Assembly: GCA_964573885.1 (NCBI GenBank)
Contig: CAZNLL010000004.1
Location: forward strand, 1 to 64,000
From: CAZNLL01 sp964573885
Lineage (GTDB): Bacteria; Desulfobacterota; DSM-4660; Desulfatiglandales; Desulfatiglandaceae
Reading direction: 5' to 3'
DNA: 64,000 nt
Shown in pieces: positions 34,252-44,142 of this stretch. Position numbers and translations under genes: made by a program. Positions within the stretch are counted from its first letter, which is position 1. Each line of letters opens with the position of its first letter. The notes under the pieces are model-generated. The model saw nothing but the letters and a program-made list of their open reading frames with translations, was not told where the DNA came from and did no database searches.

Positions 34252-35613
34252 ATGGCCAAGGCAAGAGAAATAGAGCAGGTTCTGGTGGTGGACGACGAAT
34301 CGGTGGTGCGAACCGGTATCAGCCGGGCCCTCAATCAAAGGGGCATGACCACCACCCTGGCTGCCAGCGGCAAGGAGGCCCTTGACCTCTTGGAGGGCCA
34401 GGACTTTCAACTGGTCCTGCTGGATATCCGTATGTCCGACATTGACGGGATCGAGGTCCTCAAAATGATCCGGGCCCGATACCCCCAGACCGACGTGATC
34501 ATGATCACAGGATACCCCACCATCGATTCCGCGGTGCAGTGCGTCAAACTGGGGGCCTTGGACTACCTGGTCAAGCCTTTCCGCCTGGATGACCTGGAGG
34601 CCGCGCTGAAAAAGGTAGGCCCAAGGGCGGGAGAAGCCCGGAATGCCTCTGTAGGCCGAAAAGGCCTCAAGATCGATTCCAATAAGGATCTCATCATCGG
34701 CCAGGGCCGCCCCATGAAAAAGATCTTTGACAAGATCCTGAAAGTGGCCCCTACAGACAGTACCGTTCTCATCACCGGTGAAAGCGGCACGGGCAAGGAA
34801 CTGGTGGCCCGGGCCATTCATGCCAAAAGCCTTCGAAATGCCAGGGAGTTCGTGGCTGTAGATTGTTCATCTCTGGTGGAGACCCTCCTTGAGAGTGAGC
34901 TCTTCGGCCATGTGAAAGGATCTTTTACCGGGGCCCTTCAAACCAAACATGGCCTTTTTGAACTGGCCAACCACGGGACCTTCTTTTTTGATGAAATCGC
35001 CAACTTGAGTCTGAAAATACAGGCCAAGCTCTTGAGGGTGGTTCAAGAGCGAGAATTCATGAAAGTGGGCGATCAAAAAAAGATCAAGCTGGATATCCGT
35101 ATCATATCGGCCTCCAACAAGAATCTGGAAGACTCGGTGCGTTCAGGCGAATTCAGAGAGGACCTCTATTACCGGTTGAGCGTGGTACCCATCGATCTCC
35201 CCCCGCTCCGGAAAAGAAAGGAAGACATCCCCCTGCTCTTCCATCATTTCCTCGAGAAGTGTTGCAACCGGATCAAAAGGTCTGTGCCCGAGGTCTCGGA
35301 CGAGGCCATGGAAATCCTCCAGGAGTATAACTGGCCGGGCAATGTCAGGGAGCTTGAGCACACCATAGAGCGCATCCTTATCCTGGAGGACACAGATAAG
35401 ATCAGGCCCACGGACCTGCCGGCCTTTATTTCCCAAAGGCAGGGGGAATTTCAGATGTTTTCCGAGGATCCCCTCACCCTGGAAGAATTGGAGAAAAAAT
35501 ATATCCGCTTTGTGCTTCGCCGCACTAAGGGAAAAAAGAAAAAGAGCGCCGACATCCTGGGGATCAACCGCAAGACCTTAGGCATGAAGATCAAAAAATA
35601 CGGCCTCTATTAA
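34252..35613 (+). CDS. NtrC-family sigma-54-dependent response regulator
   Basis: 453 residues. Receiver with VVDDES and phospho-Asp58 in LLDIRMSDIDG. Sigma-54 interaction AAA domain with Walker A GESGTGKE, the loop motif GSFTGA (Ser in place of the usual Ala of GAFTGA), Walker B FFFDEIANL and the R-finger region LYYRLSVVPIDLPPLR. A C-terminal Fis-type helix-turn-helix (SADILGINRKTLGMKIKKYGLY) ends the protein. It should activate sigma-54 promoters; a near-consensus one lies 306 bases downstream of its stop, ahead of the Sec-type operon. Confidence 0.94.
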   Translation: MAKAREIEQVLVVDDESVVRTGISRALNQRGMTTTLAASGKEALDLLEGQDFQLVLLDIRMSDIDGIEVLKMIRARYPQTDVIMITGYPTIDSAVQCVKLGALDYLVKPFRLDDLEAALKKVGPRAGEARNASVGRKGLKIDSNKDLIIGQGRPMKKIFDKILKVAPTDSTVLITGESGTGKELVARAIHAKSLRNAREFVAVDCSSLVETLLESELFGHVKGSFTGALQTKHGLFELANHGTFFFDEIANLSLKIQAKLLRVVQEREFMKVGDQKKIKLDIRIISASNKNLEDSVRSGEFREDLYYRLSVVPIDLPPLRKRKEDIPLLFHHFLEKCCNRIKRSVPEVSDEAMEILQEYNWPGNVRELEHTIERILILEDTDKIRPTDLPAFISQRQGEFQMFSEDPLTLEELEKKYIRFVLRRTKGKKKKSADILGINRKTLGMKIKKYGLY

Positions 35614-36025
35614 AGAAATTAACGGGATATTTCGTATCATTTGTTACTTTTTTACCCTTTTGACCAATTTTCCCTGTTTCCAGAGACTTATGAGGCAAAT
35701 CCCGCCTTTTTGTTACAAAATACCCCATCCGACCCAATTTCTTCCAGGCCTTTATCATGGCCGCCAGACCCCTGCCCTTCTCGGATCCCACCCGATGCCC
35801 CAATCCGGAGGATTGCTTTTTTTCCACGCAAATTGAAGGGTTTATTCCCGTGGGGCACAAGGCGCTCCAGGCCTTTGCCGATACAAAATCGGGCGGTTAG
35901 ACCCGGACCGAGGGGCTCAGGCATGAACCTTGCTCCTTACTCAGGCCATTGGGATCTTTTCCTTAACACCCAGGAAAAGGACAGGACAACCCCTACTGTC
36001 TTACGAGAGAGAAATCCAGGGTGCT
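35614..36025. other. 412-base regulatory region before the Sec-type operon
   Basis: AT-rich first part, then GC-rich. Holds the sigma-54 promoter at 35919-35934. Open frames here are incidental. Upstream activator sites for the NtrC-type protein would be expected within 35650-35850, but I could not define a clear palindrome by eye. Confidence 0.5.
35919..35934 (+). promoter_or_regulatory. Sigma-54 promoter of the Sec-type hdrA/metF operon
   Basis: AGGCATGAACCTTGCT matches the sigma-54 consensus TGGCAYG-N4-TTGCW at every position but the first, with the required GG-N10-GC spacing. It lies about 90 nt before the first gene (36026) and directly downstream of a gene for an NtrC-type activator, which makes control by that protein likely. 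Confidence 0.65.
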
Positions 36026-36400
36026 ATGAACGATGAAAAGACCGTTCTTATTGCTGAGCCAATGGAGAATATCGCCTCCCAACTCGGCCCTTTTTTGACC
36101 ACAAGGGAGTTTACTACTATCCAGGTCAGGACCTTAAAAGAAACCCTTCTCACCCTTCAAACCCAGCGGGTCCATGTGCTGGTCCTGGATGCAGACCTCC
36201 TGCAAGAGGACTGCGGCTTCATTTCGATCATAAAAGGGATGGAGCCGGAGCTCCCCATTATCATCTCAGCGGAAACCAACACCCCGGAGTTTGAGGCCAA
36301 GGTGCGGCAGGAACGGATTTTCTATTATCACATCAAGTCCTTTGGTACTCAGGAGCTTGAGATGGCCATCTCGAACGCGCTTAATAAGTCATTCCACTAG
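36026..36400 (+). CDS. Degenerate receiver-like protein
   Basis: 124 residues from the ATG at 36026; the frame opens further upstream but without a start signal and before the promoter. It has the length and pattern of a receiver domain: VLIAEP at strand 1 (the usual acidic pair is reduced to Glu), Asp55 in VLVLDADLL, IIISAE with the Ser/Ala position, and HIKSF with the Lys. The loss of one acid suggests weak or absent Mg-dependent phosphorylation. First gene after the sigma-54 promoter, 16 nt before the divergent metF. Confidence 0.65.
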   Translation: MNDEKTVLIAEPMENIASQLGPFLTTREFTTIQVRTLKETLLTLQTQRVHVLVLDADLLQEDCGFISIIKGMEPELPIIISAETNTPEFEAKVRQERIFYYHIKSFGTQELEMAISNALNKSFH

Positions 36401-36416
36401 CCTGGAGGAGCCCACT

Positions 36417-37292
36417 ATGCCGTTACAGGACAAGGTCAAATCCGGTGAATTTGTGATCCTGGGAGAATTCGAACCGCCCAAGGGGGCCGACTTCTCCGAG
36501 TTCTTGCGGAACGCCAATCAGGTCAAGGGACGCCTGGATGCCTTGCTGGTCCCGGAAATGGCCAACGCCGTGATGAAGGCCAGCTCTCTGGGGGGATGTG
36601 CCTTTTTAAAGGAGCACGGTTTTGAGAGCCTGATGCAGATCTGCTGCCGCGACCGTAACCGGCTGGCCCTTCAGGCCGACATCCTGGCCGCAGCCGCCCT
36701 GGGCATATCAAACCTTATGGTTGTACCGGGCGAGGATATCCGTTACGGGGACCATCCCCAGGCACGGCCGGTGAACGATGTTGACCTCATTAGCCTCATC
36801 GAGGTCATTGGGGGCCTTTCAAGAGGCAAAGACATGGCCGGGGTTGAACTGAGGGGCGCCCCGGCCTTTTTCTTGGGGGCCAGCATCAATGCGGGCGCCC
36901 TGGGCGGGGCCTTGGATATCGAGCTCGAGAACATGGACAAGATGATTAAAGGGGGGATCCGGTATGTGATCACCCCGCCGGTCTTTGATCTTCACCAGTT
37001 CCAGAGCTTTGCCAAAAGGGTGGACACAAGCCGGGTCGCCCTTATTCCCACGGTCCTCCTTTTGAAATCCGCCGGCATGGCCCGGTACATTGATCGGAAC
37101 ATCCGGCACATCTCCATCCCCGCCGATACCATCAGGCAAATCCAAAAGGCGCCTGACAAGCTGAAAAAGTGTATCCAGATTGCGGCGGAACTGGTCACCC
37201 AATTAAAAGACATAGGCATGGCCGGGGTCATGCTCTCCACCGTGGGCTGGGAGGACAAGCTCCCCCAGATCCTTGATACGGCAAAATTATAG
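36417..37292 (+). CDS. Divergent methylenetetrahydrofolate reductase-like protein
   Basis: 291 residues from the ATG at 36417 (GGAGGAG upstream). MetF barrel motifs are recognisable: [10 protein letters not shown] (catalytic Glu kept), [25 protein letters not shown] and [13 protein letters not shown]. The segment [13 protein letters not shown] replaces the usual VTDNQT, and QTQCIY is replaced by ITPPVFD. No metV lies beside it. It may be a MetF paralogue with altered cofactor or substrate, or a subunit that pairs with the adjacent Sec-HdrA. Calling it a true MetF needs activity data. Confidence 0.8.
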   Translation: MPLQDKVKSGEFVILGEFEPPKGADFSEFLRNANQVKGRLDALLVPEMANAVMKASSLGGCAFLKEHGFESLMQICCRDRNRLALQADILAAAALGISNLMVVPGEDIRYGDHPQARPVNDVDLISLIEVIGGLSRGKDMAGVELRGAPAFFLGASINAGALGGALDIELENMDKMIKGGIRYVITPPVFDLHQFQSFAKRVDTSRVALIPTVLLLKSAGMARYIDRNIRHISIPADTIRQIQKAPDKLKKCIQIAAELVTQLKDIGMAGVMLSTVGWEDKLPQILDTAKL

Positions 37293-37306
37293 AAGGGACG
37301 AGACAT

Positions 37307-40300
37307 ATGGACAAGGGACACTCTCCGGATCTGCTAGGTTCGGCCCTGGTTGTAGGCGGCGGGATTACGGGGCTTCAATCGGCCCTGGATCTGGCCGACT
37401 CGGGCTACTATGTGTATCTTGTGGAAAAGACGCCCGCCATCGGCGGGGTCATGGCCCAGCTGGACAAGACCTTCCCCACCAATGATTGTGCCATGTGAAT
37501 CCTCTCGCCCAAACTGGTCGAGGTCGGCCGGCACATGAACATTGAACTCCTCACTCTTTCGGAAGTCACCGGGGTGGAGGGGAGCAAGGGGCACTTCAAG
37601 GTCACCGTCAAGAAATCCCCCCGGTACGTGGACGTGGATAAGTGTATCGCCTGCGGCATCTGCGCCGAAAAGTGCCCCGCCAAGACGGATGATGAATACA
37701 ATGAGGGGCTGACCACCCGGAAGGCGGCCTACTTGCCCTACGCCCAGGCCGTACCCCTCAAATACACCCTGGACCCGGACCGATGCATCTATTTTAAGAA
37801 GGGCAAGTGCAGGGCCTGCGAGAAATTCTGCCCTGCAGGGGCCATCAATCTGGATGACCAGGAAGAGATCCTTGAGATCGATGTGGGCTCCATCATACTC
37901 ACCGGAGGGTTTCGTCCCTTTGATCCCTCCCTTTTTGACACTTATGGGTATACGGCCCTGCCCAACGTGATCACCAGCATGGAATATGAGCGCATTCTTT
38001 CGGCCGGCGGCCCTTATGCCGGGCATGTGGTCCGACTCTCGGACCAAAAGGAGGCCAAGCGGATCGCGTGGCTCCAGTGTGTGGGCTCCCGGGAGACCAA
38101 CCAGTGCGACAACCCTTACTGCTCGGCCGTTTGCTGTATGTATGCCATCAAGGAAGCCCTCATATCCAAGGAGCATGTGGGAGAGGGCTTTTCCGGAACC
38201 GTCTTTCACATGGACGTGCGGACCCATGGCAAGGACTTTGAGCGCTACTATGAACGGGCCAAGGCGGAAGGCATACGTTTTGTCCGGACCAGGGTCCACA
38301 CCGTGGACCAGGTGGATGAAAGCGGGACCCTGCGTATCGGTTACGTTGAGGAATCAGGGAACATGAAGGAAGAGGAATTTGACCTGGTGGTCCTCTCCGT
38401 CGGCATGGAACCCGAGCCCTCGGCCGTGAACATGGCCCGAGACATGGGCTTGGACATCACCAAAGACCGCTTTGTGGCCACGGACGACTTCTCTCCCGTG
38501 TCAACGTCCTTGCCCGGGGTTTACGCCGCCGGGGTCTTGGCGGGGTGCAAGGACATTCCCCAATCCGTGACCGAGGCCAGCGCCGCCGCATGCGCATCGG
38601 CCACCGCCCTGGCCGAGGCCCGGGGAGAACTCATTAAGGAGAAAACCTTTCCCCAGGAACGGGAGGTGGCCCAGGAAGAACCCCGGGTGGGGGTATTTGT
38701 CTGCAATTGTGGCACCAACATCGGCGGTTTTGCCGACGTCCCGGCCATTGCACGCTATGCGGAGACCCTCCCCAACGTGGTCTACGTGGAGGAGAACCTC
38801 TTCACCTGCAGCCAGGATACCCAGGATAAACTTGTTGAGGTGATCAGAGAACAAAACCTGAACCGGATCGTGGTAGCGGCCTGCACCCCCGCCACCCACG
38901 AGGCCCTTTTTCAGGAAACCTTGCGCAACGCTGGTCTCAACGAAAATCTTTTTGAAATGGCCAACATCCGGAACCAGTGCACATGGGTCCACTCCAATGA
39001 CCGGGAGCAGGCCACGGAAAAGGCCAAGGACCTGACCAGAATGGCGGTGGCAAAGGCCTCCCTACTCGAGCCCATCCCGGACCTGACCGTCGACATTGAC
39101 CGCCACACTCTCATCATAGGGGGAGGACTTTCAGGCATGACCGCCGCCCTGCACCTGGCGGATCAGGGCTTCGCCGCCACCATCGTGGAAAGGTCCAACA
39201 CCTTGGGGGGCATGGCCCGGGAGATCGCCGAAACCTGGAAGGGCGAGGAAATGGCCCCATACCTCTCCCAACGGGTAAAAAGGGTGGAAGATCATCCCCG
39301 CCTGGAGGTGTTGCTCAATGCCGAGGTCACGGGATCCGCCGGTTTTGTGGGTAACTTTGAGACGGAAGTCCTCGCAGCGGGCCAAGCAAAGACCATCAAG
39401 CACGGCGTCACCATCATAGCCACAGGGGCCCAGGCCTCCTCCACAGAGGAATATCTCTACGGCAAGAGTCCCCGAGTCACCCGGTGGCATGAACTGGAAC
39501 AGGACCAGGAAAGACTCCGCCAGGCCCTGAGCGTCGCCTTTATCCTCTGCGTGGGATCCCGGGACCAAAACAGGCCTTATTGCTCCAGGCTCTGCTGCAC
39601 CGCCTCCATCAAGCAGGCCATTGAACTCAAAAAGGATAATCCCTCAAGGGAGGTCTACATCCTGTACCGGGACATCCGGACTTACGGTGAAAGGGAGGCC
39701 CTTTACCGGGAAGCCAGGGAAAGGGGGGTGATCTTTCTCCGTTACGACCTTGACAGGAAACCGCTTGTCCGGGAGTCGGATGAAGGCCTCGAGATCAGCG
39801 TGTTTGATCCCATCCTCCAGAGAGACCTGCTCATTAAGGCGGACCTCATCAACCTGGCCACCGCCATTGAGCCCAAGGGGCACGAGGACCTGGCCCATCA
39901 TTTCAAACTTCCCTTGAATGAAGACGGCTTTTTTATCGAGGCCCACGCCAAGCTGAGGCCCGTTGACTTTGCCAATGACGGGCTTTTCCTCTGCGGCATG
40001 GCCCAGTACCCAAAACCCGTGGATGAGAGCGTGGCCCAGGCCATGGCCGCCGCCAGCAGAGCCGCGGTGGTTCTCTCCAAGCCCTCCATCAAGGTTTCCC
40101 CCCTTGTCTCTCAAGTGGACAGGGAAAAATGCATCGGATGCGGCCTTTGCGCCGAGGTCTGCCGCTTCGGAGGGCTTGTTATGGAAGAGGTTGAGGGCGT
40201 GGGGTATCGGGCAAAAAACATCCCCGCCTCATGTAAGGGATGTGGCCTGTGCGCGGCATCCTGCCCTCAGAGGGCCATTGACATGCTTCACTTCAGGGAC

Positions 40301-40336
40301 CGACAGATTGAGGCGGCCCTGTCCGGCCTGAAGTAA
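37307..40336 (+). CDS. hdrA: HdrA-like flavoprotein with selenocysteine (Sec64)
   Basis: 1009 residues if the TGA at 37496-37498 is read as Sec. Upstream frame: FAD motif [19 protein letters not shown], then [19 protein letters not shown]. The U falls on the conserved Cys of HdrA (DCAMC). The reading frame continues without a break to 40336 with all HdrA parts: internal double ferredoxin ([19 protein letters not shown]; about 107-175), [23 protein letters not shown], second FAD module near 603 ([13 protein letters not shown]) and C-terminal ferredoxins near 938-995. A SECIS-like hairpin follows the TGA. The role is electron transfer in a cytosolic complex with the MvhD encoded next. Confidence 0.92.
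37496..37531 (+). promoter_or_regulatory. UGA codon and SECIS-like hairpin of hdrA (first Sec copy)
   Basis: After the TGA, 15 nt lead to a 7-bp stem CTGGTCG / CGGCCGG (two G-U pairs) closed by the loop AGGT (37521-37524). A short hairpin with G and U in the loop about 22 nt after the UGA fits bacterial SECIS geometry; the AGGU core also occurs in the E. coli fdhF element loop. Confidence 0.7.
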
Positions 40337-40355
40337 GAAGCGGGAAGGTAAAACC

Positions 40356-41105
40356 ATGGACGAATTTGAACCCAAGATACTCGCATTCCTTTGTAACTGG
40401 TGCGCCTATGCGGCCGCGGACCTGGCCGGGGTATCCCGATTTCAGTATCCCCCCAACGTACGCCCCATCAGGGTCATGTGTTCCGCCAGGGTCGACCCCC
40501 TGTTTCTGGTCAAGGCCCTGAAACAGGGATGGGACGGCATTCTCGTCTCCGGGTGACATATGGGCGACTGCCATTACCTGGACGGTAATGTTCAAGCTGA
40601 AAAAAAGATCCGCCTCACCCAAAGGCTTCTCGCCCTGGCGGGCCCCGGAAGGGATCGGCTTCACCTGGCCTGGTGCTCTTCGGCGGAAGGTCAGCGCTAC
40701 GCGGAGATCATCAAGGAAGTGACGGATTCTATAAGAGAGCAGGGCCCCTTTGATCCTGAGGCCTATAAGCTCCCTTTGGAAGCGGCTGAGATGACGTTGG
40801 AAAGCGAAACCCTGAGGTGGCTGGTGGGCAAGGAGGTGTCCCTCACCACCCAGGGAGATGTGTATGGCCGCAAATGGGATGCAGACCGATTTGAAGCCAT
40901 TCTGACCGGTGTTCTGGAATCCGAGTACCAACAGAACCTGATCACCCTGGCCTTGAGACAGGGATGCAGCTCTGTGCGGGATATCGGTCAACAGACCGGT
41001 CTGGAACTTATCCGGGTCTCTCAACTCCTCTCCGAGATGGAAAAGGCGGCCCGGGTCGTGTTTAAGGGGCACCAGGACCGTGTGCCCGTATTTGAAGCGT
41101 CATAA
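40356..41105 (+). CDS. mvhD: MvhD-like iron-sulfur subunit with selenocysteine (Sec67) and C-terminal extension
   Basis: 249 residues with the TGA at 40554-40556 read as Sec. The first cluster motif is all Cys ([15 protein letters not shown]). The second reads [16 protein letters not shown], where MvhD proteins normally have GCHx[15 protein letters not shown] is typical of hydrogenase-type MvhD. After about residue 140 comes an extra 110-residue part ending in a winged-helix-like segment ([22 protein letters not shown]). Ribosome site GGGAAGG. Placed between two Sec-hdrA genes, it likely links one of them to an electron donor. Confidence 0.9.
40554..40590 (+). promoter_or_regulatory. UGA codon and SECIS-like hairpin of the first Sec-mvhD
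   Basis: After the TGA, 15 nt lead to a perfect 7-bp stem CATTACC / GGTAATG (40572-40578 with 40584-40590) with loop TGGAC. The same 15-nt offset is seen in both Sec-hdrA genes, although the stem sequence is unrelated, so the shared geometry is not simply common ancestry. Confidence 0.7.
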
Positions 41106-41115
41106 AGGGGTAGAA

Positions 41116-44100
41116 ATGGAAACAAGACCAGGAACCAAGAGCGGAACGGTCATGGTGGTGGGTGCGGGTATTGCAGGCATGCAGGCCGCACTGGACCTTG
41201 CCAACTCCGGCTATTATGTGCACTTGGTGGAAAGCTCTTCGAGCATCGGCGGCATGATGGCCCGTTTGGACAAGACCTTCCCCACCAATGACTGCGCCAT
41301 GTGAATTATTTCGCCGAAACTGGTCGAGGTCGGCCGGCATCTGAATATCAACATCGTCCCCAACACTGACGTGGAAGGCATTGAGGGTGAACCCGGCAAT
41401 TTCGAGGTGACCCTTCTCCGTCGCCCCCGTTACATTGATATGGAGAAGTGTACGGCCTGTGGGGAGTGTGCAAAGCGCTGCCCGGTGGCCGCCATCAATC
41501 AGTATAACCTGGGCCTTGATCAGAGAAAGGCCACCTATATCGACTATCCCCAGGCCGTGCCCCTGGCCTTCTCCATTGACCCGGACACCTGTATCGGGTG
41601 CGGACTCTGTGAGATGATGTGCATCGCCAAGGCGGTCGAATACGGAGACAAGGAGGTGCGGGATACCCTTACCGTGGGCGCTGTCATCCTTTCGCCCGGC
41701 AGCCGGGGCTTTGATCCCTCGGGTCTGGATGTATTCGGCTACGGCAAATATCCCAATGTGGTGACCAGCGAGGAGTTTGAGAGGATCCTGAGCGCTTCCG
41801 GCCCATACAGGGGACACCTCATGAGACCCCAGGACAGAGAGGCCCCGGAAAAAATCGCCTGGATCCAGTGCGTGGGTTCCCGGGACGTAAACCTCTGCGG
41901 TAACGGCTACTGTTCCTCCGTGTGCTGCATGTACGCCATCAAGGAGGCCATGATCGCCAAGGAGCACGCCCATAGCGATCTTGATTGTGCCATATTCAAT
42001 ATGGACATGAGGACCTTTGGTAAAGACTATGAAGACTACTACAACCGGGCACGGAAAGAACAGGGTATCCGGTTTATAAAGTCCAGGGTCCACACCATTG
42101 ATGAGGACCGGGACACGGGCGACCTTTTCATCAACTACGTGCACGAGAGCGGGGAGATGAAACGGGAGGTCTTCAACATGGTGGTCCTCTCCGTGGGCCT
42201 GGAGATACCCGAGTCCACTGCGACCCTGGCCGAGCGGCTGGGGGTGGCGTTGAATTCCTACCGCTTCGCGGTCACCCCTCCTTTTGAACCCGTTGCCACA
42301 TCCCGGCCCGGGGTTTTCGTGAGCGGTGTGCTGCAGTCTCCTAAAGACATCCCCAGTTCAGTCACCGAGGCCAGCGCAGCCGCCTGCGCCGCGGAAATGA
42401 CCCTCGCCGAAGTCAGAGGTACGGATATCAAGACCATCGAGCTTCCTCCGGAAATGGAGGTCTCCCAGGAAGAACCGCGAATCGGGGTATTTGTGTGCAA
42501 CTGCGGGATCAATATCGGCGGGGTGGTTGACGTGCCGGCCGTCACCCGTTACGCCGCCACCCTGCCCTACGTGGCCCTGGCCGATGAAAATCTCTTTACC
42601 TGCTCCCAAGACACCCAGGACAGGATCAAGGATGTGATCCAAGAAAACCGCCTCAACCGCGTGGTGGTCGCCTCCTGCTCTCCCAGGACCCACGAACCCC
42701 TGTTTCAAGAAACCCTTCAGGCCTGCGGCCTCAACAAGTATCTCTTTGAGATGGCCAATATCCGGGACCAGGACTCCTGGGTCCATGGAAACGATCCGGA
42801 AGCGGCCACCAAAAAGGCCAAAGACCTGGTCCGTATGGCCGTGGCCAGGGCCAGCCTGTTAAAACCGCTCACGGAACGAAAAATCTCCATTAACAAACGG
42901 GCACTGGTCCTGGGCGGTGGTGTAGCGGGCATGAATGCCGCCCTGGGATTGGCGGAACAGGGTTTTGAGGTGGTTATCGTAGAGAAGGAGGCCCAGCTCG
43001 GAGGTCTGGCAAGGGAACTCACCGCCACCATTGAGGGGGCCGATATTCAAAAATACCTCCTCAGCCTGGTGGAACGGGTCACTGAACACGAAAAAATCCA
43101 AATACTCACCGAATCCCTGGTGGTGGGCTTTACCGGATTCAAGGGCAACTTCACCACGGAAGTCCTGGTGGGCCCCGGCATGTATGAACGAAAGATTGAG
43201 CACGGCGCCGTGATCCTGGCCACGGGAGCCAGGCCGTATACCCCCAAGGAATACCTCTACGGCCAGGATCACCGGGTCATGACGCAGATCGCTCTGGGCA
43301 AACGCCTGGAACTGAAAGGGGCCTCCGACCTCAATCAGGTGGTCATGATCCAATGCGTGGGATCGAGGAATGAAGAAAACCCCTACTGCTCTCGCGTTTG
43401 TTGCCAGAGTGCCGTGAAAAACGCCCTTCATATCAAGGAACTCAACCCCGATGCAACGGTCTTTATCCTGTACCGGGATATGCGCATGTACGGTCTGCTG
43501 GAGGACTATTACGCCGAGGCCAGAAAACGGGGCATCATCTTTTCCCGTTTCTCCCAGGATAATGCACCCCAGGTGGAGGCCCTGGACGAGGGGATCAAGG
43601 TCACCTTCAGGGACCCAATTCTTGACCGCGATCTCTCGGTCATGGCCGACCGTCTCGTGCTGAGTACGGGTATGGTCCCGGAAGATACCCACGAACTGGC
43701 CTCCATTTTGAAACTCCCCCGGAGCCGAGAGGGCTTTTTCATCGAGGCCCACGTCAAACTGAGACCTGTGGACCTGGCCAATGAGGGCATCTTTGTGTGC
43801 GGCACGGCCCACAGCCCTAAACTCATCTCCGAGAGCATTTCCCAGGCCTTTGCGGCCGCATGCCGGGCCGTCACCTTTCTCGCCCAGGATGAAATGACCC
43901 TTTCCGCGGTCACGGCCAAGGTGGACCAAGACAGGTGTGCGGCCTGTCTCGTCTGTGTCAGGGCCTGCCCTTACGGCGTGCCGCACATCAACGAGGACGG
44001 GGTCAGTGAAATTGATGAGGCCTTATGTCATGGATGCGGGATCTGCGCGGCGGAGTGTCCTGCCAAGGCCATAGAATTGAACTGGTATGAAGATGAACAA

Positions 44101-44142
44101 ATCATAAGCAAAGTGGATGCTTTGCTGGAAGGGGTCCTGTGA
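41116..44142 (+). CDS. hdrA: HdrA-like flavoprotein with selenocysteine (Sec63), second copy
   Basis: 1008 residues from the ATG at 41116 with the TGA at 41302-41304 read as Sec. FAD motif [19 protein letters not shown], then [19 protein letters not shown]. The internal ferredoxin ([22 protein letters not shown]; about 110-175), [24 protein letters not shown], second FAD module near 597 ([18 protein letters not shown]) and C-terminal ferredoxins ([22 protein letters not shown]; about 936-995) are all intact. Its TGA stop overlaps the ATG of the following mvhD. It is the same architecture as the first Sec copy but clearly diverged in sequence, so not a recent duplication. Confidence 0.92.
41302..41337 (+). 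promoter_or_regulatory. UGA codon and SECIS-like hairpin of the second Sec-hdrA
   Basis: TGA, 15-nt spacer, CTGGTCG stem arm (41320-41326), loop AGGT, CGGCCGG arm (41331-41337): identical hairpin to the first Sec-hdrA. A stretch of 23 nt including all wobble positions is the same in both genes, though the bases before the TGA are also nearly the same. Confidence 0.7.

Noticed and set aside
37496..37498. TGA as frameshift/decay or as general recoding (e.g. TGA = Trp) in hdrA and mvhD
   Set aside because: Many other genes here end in TGA at family-typical ends (e.g. metV, both kinases), and the interrupted frames stay intact for up to 945 codons after it with the TGA on a conserved Cys, so Sec is the better reading.
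41062..42144. 360-residue minus-strand open frame over the second Sec-hdrA
   Set aside because: Shadow of the hdrA frame; rich in Gly/His/Val, no motif.
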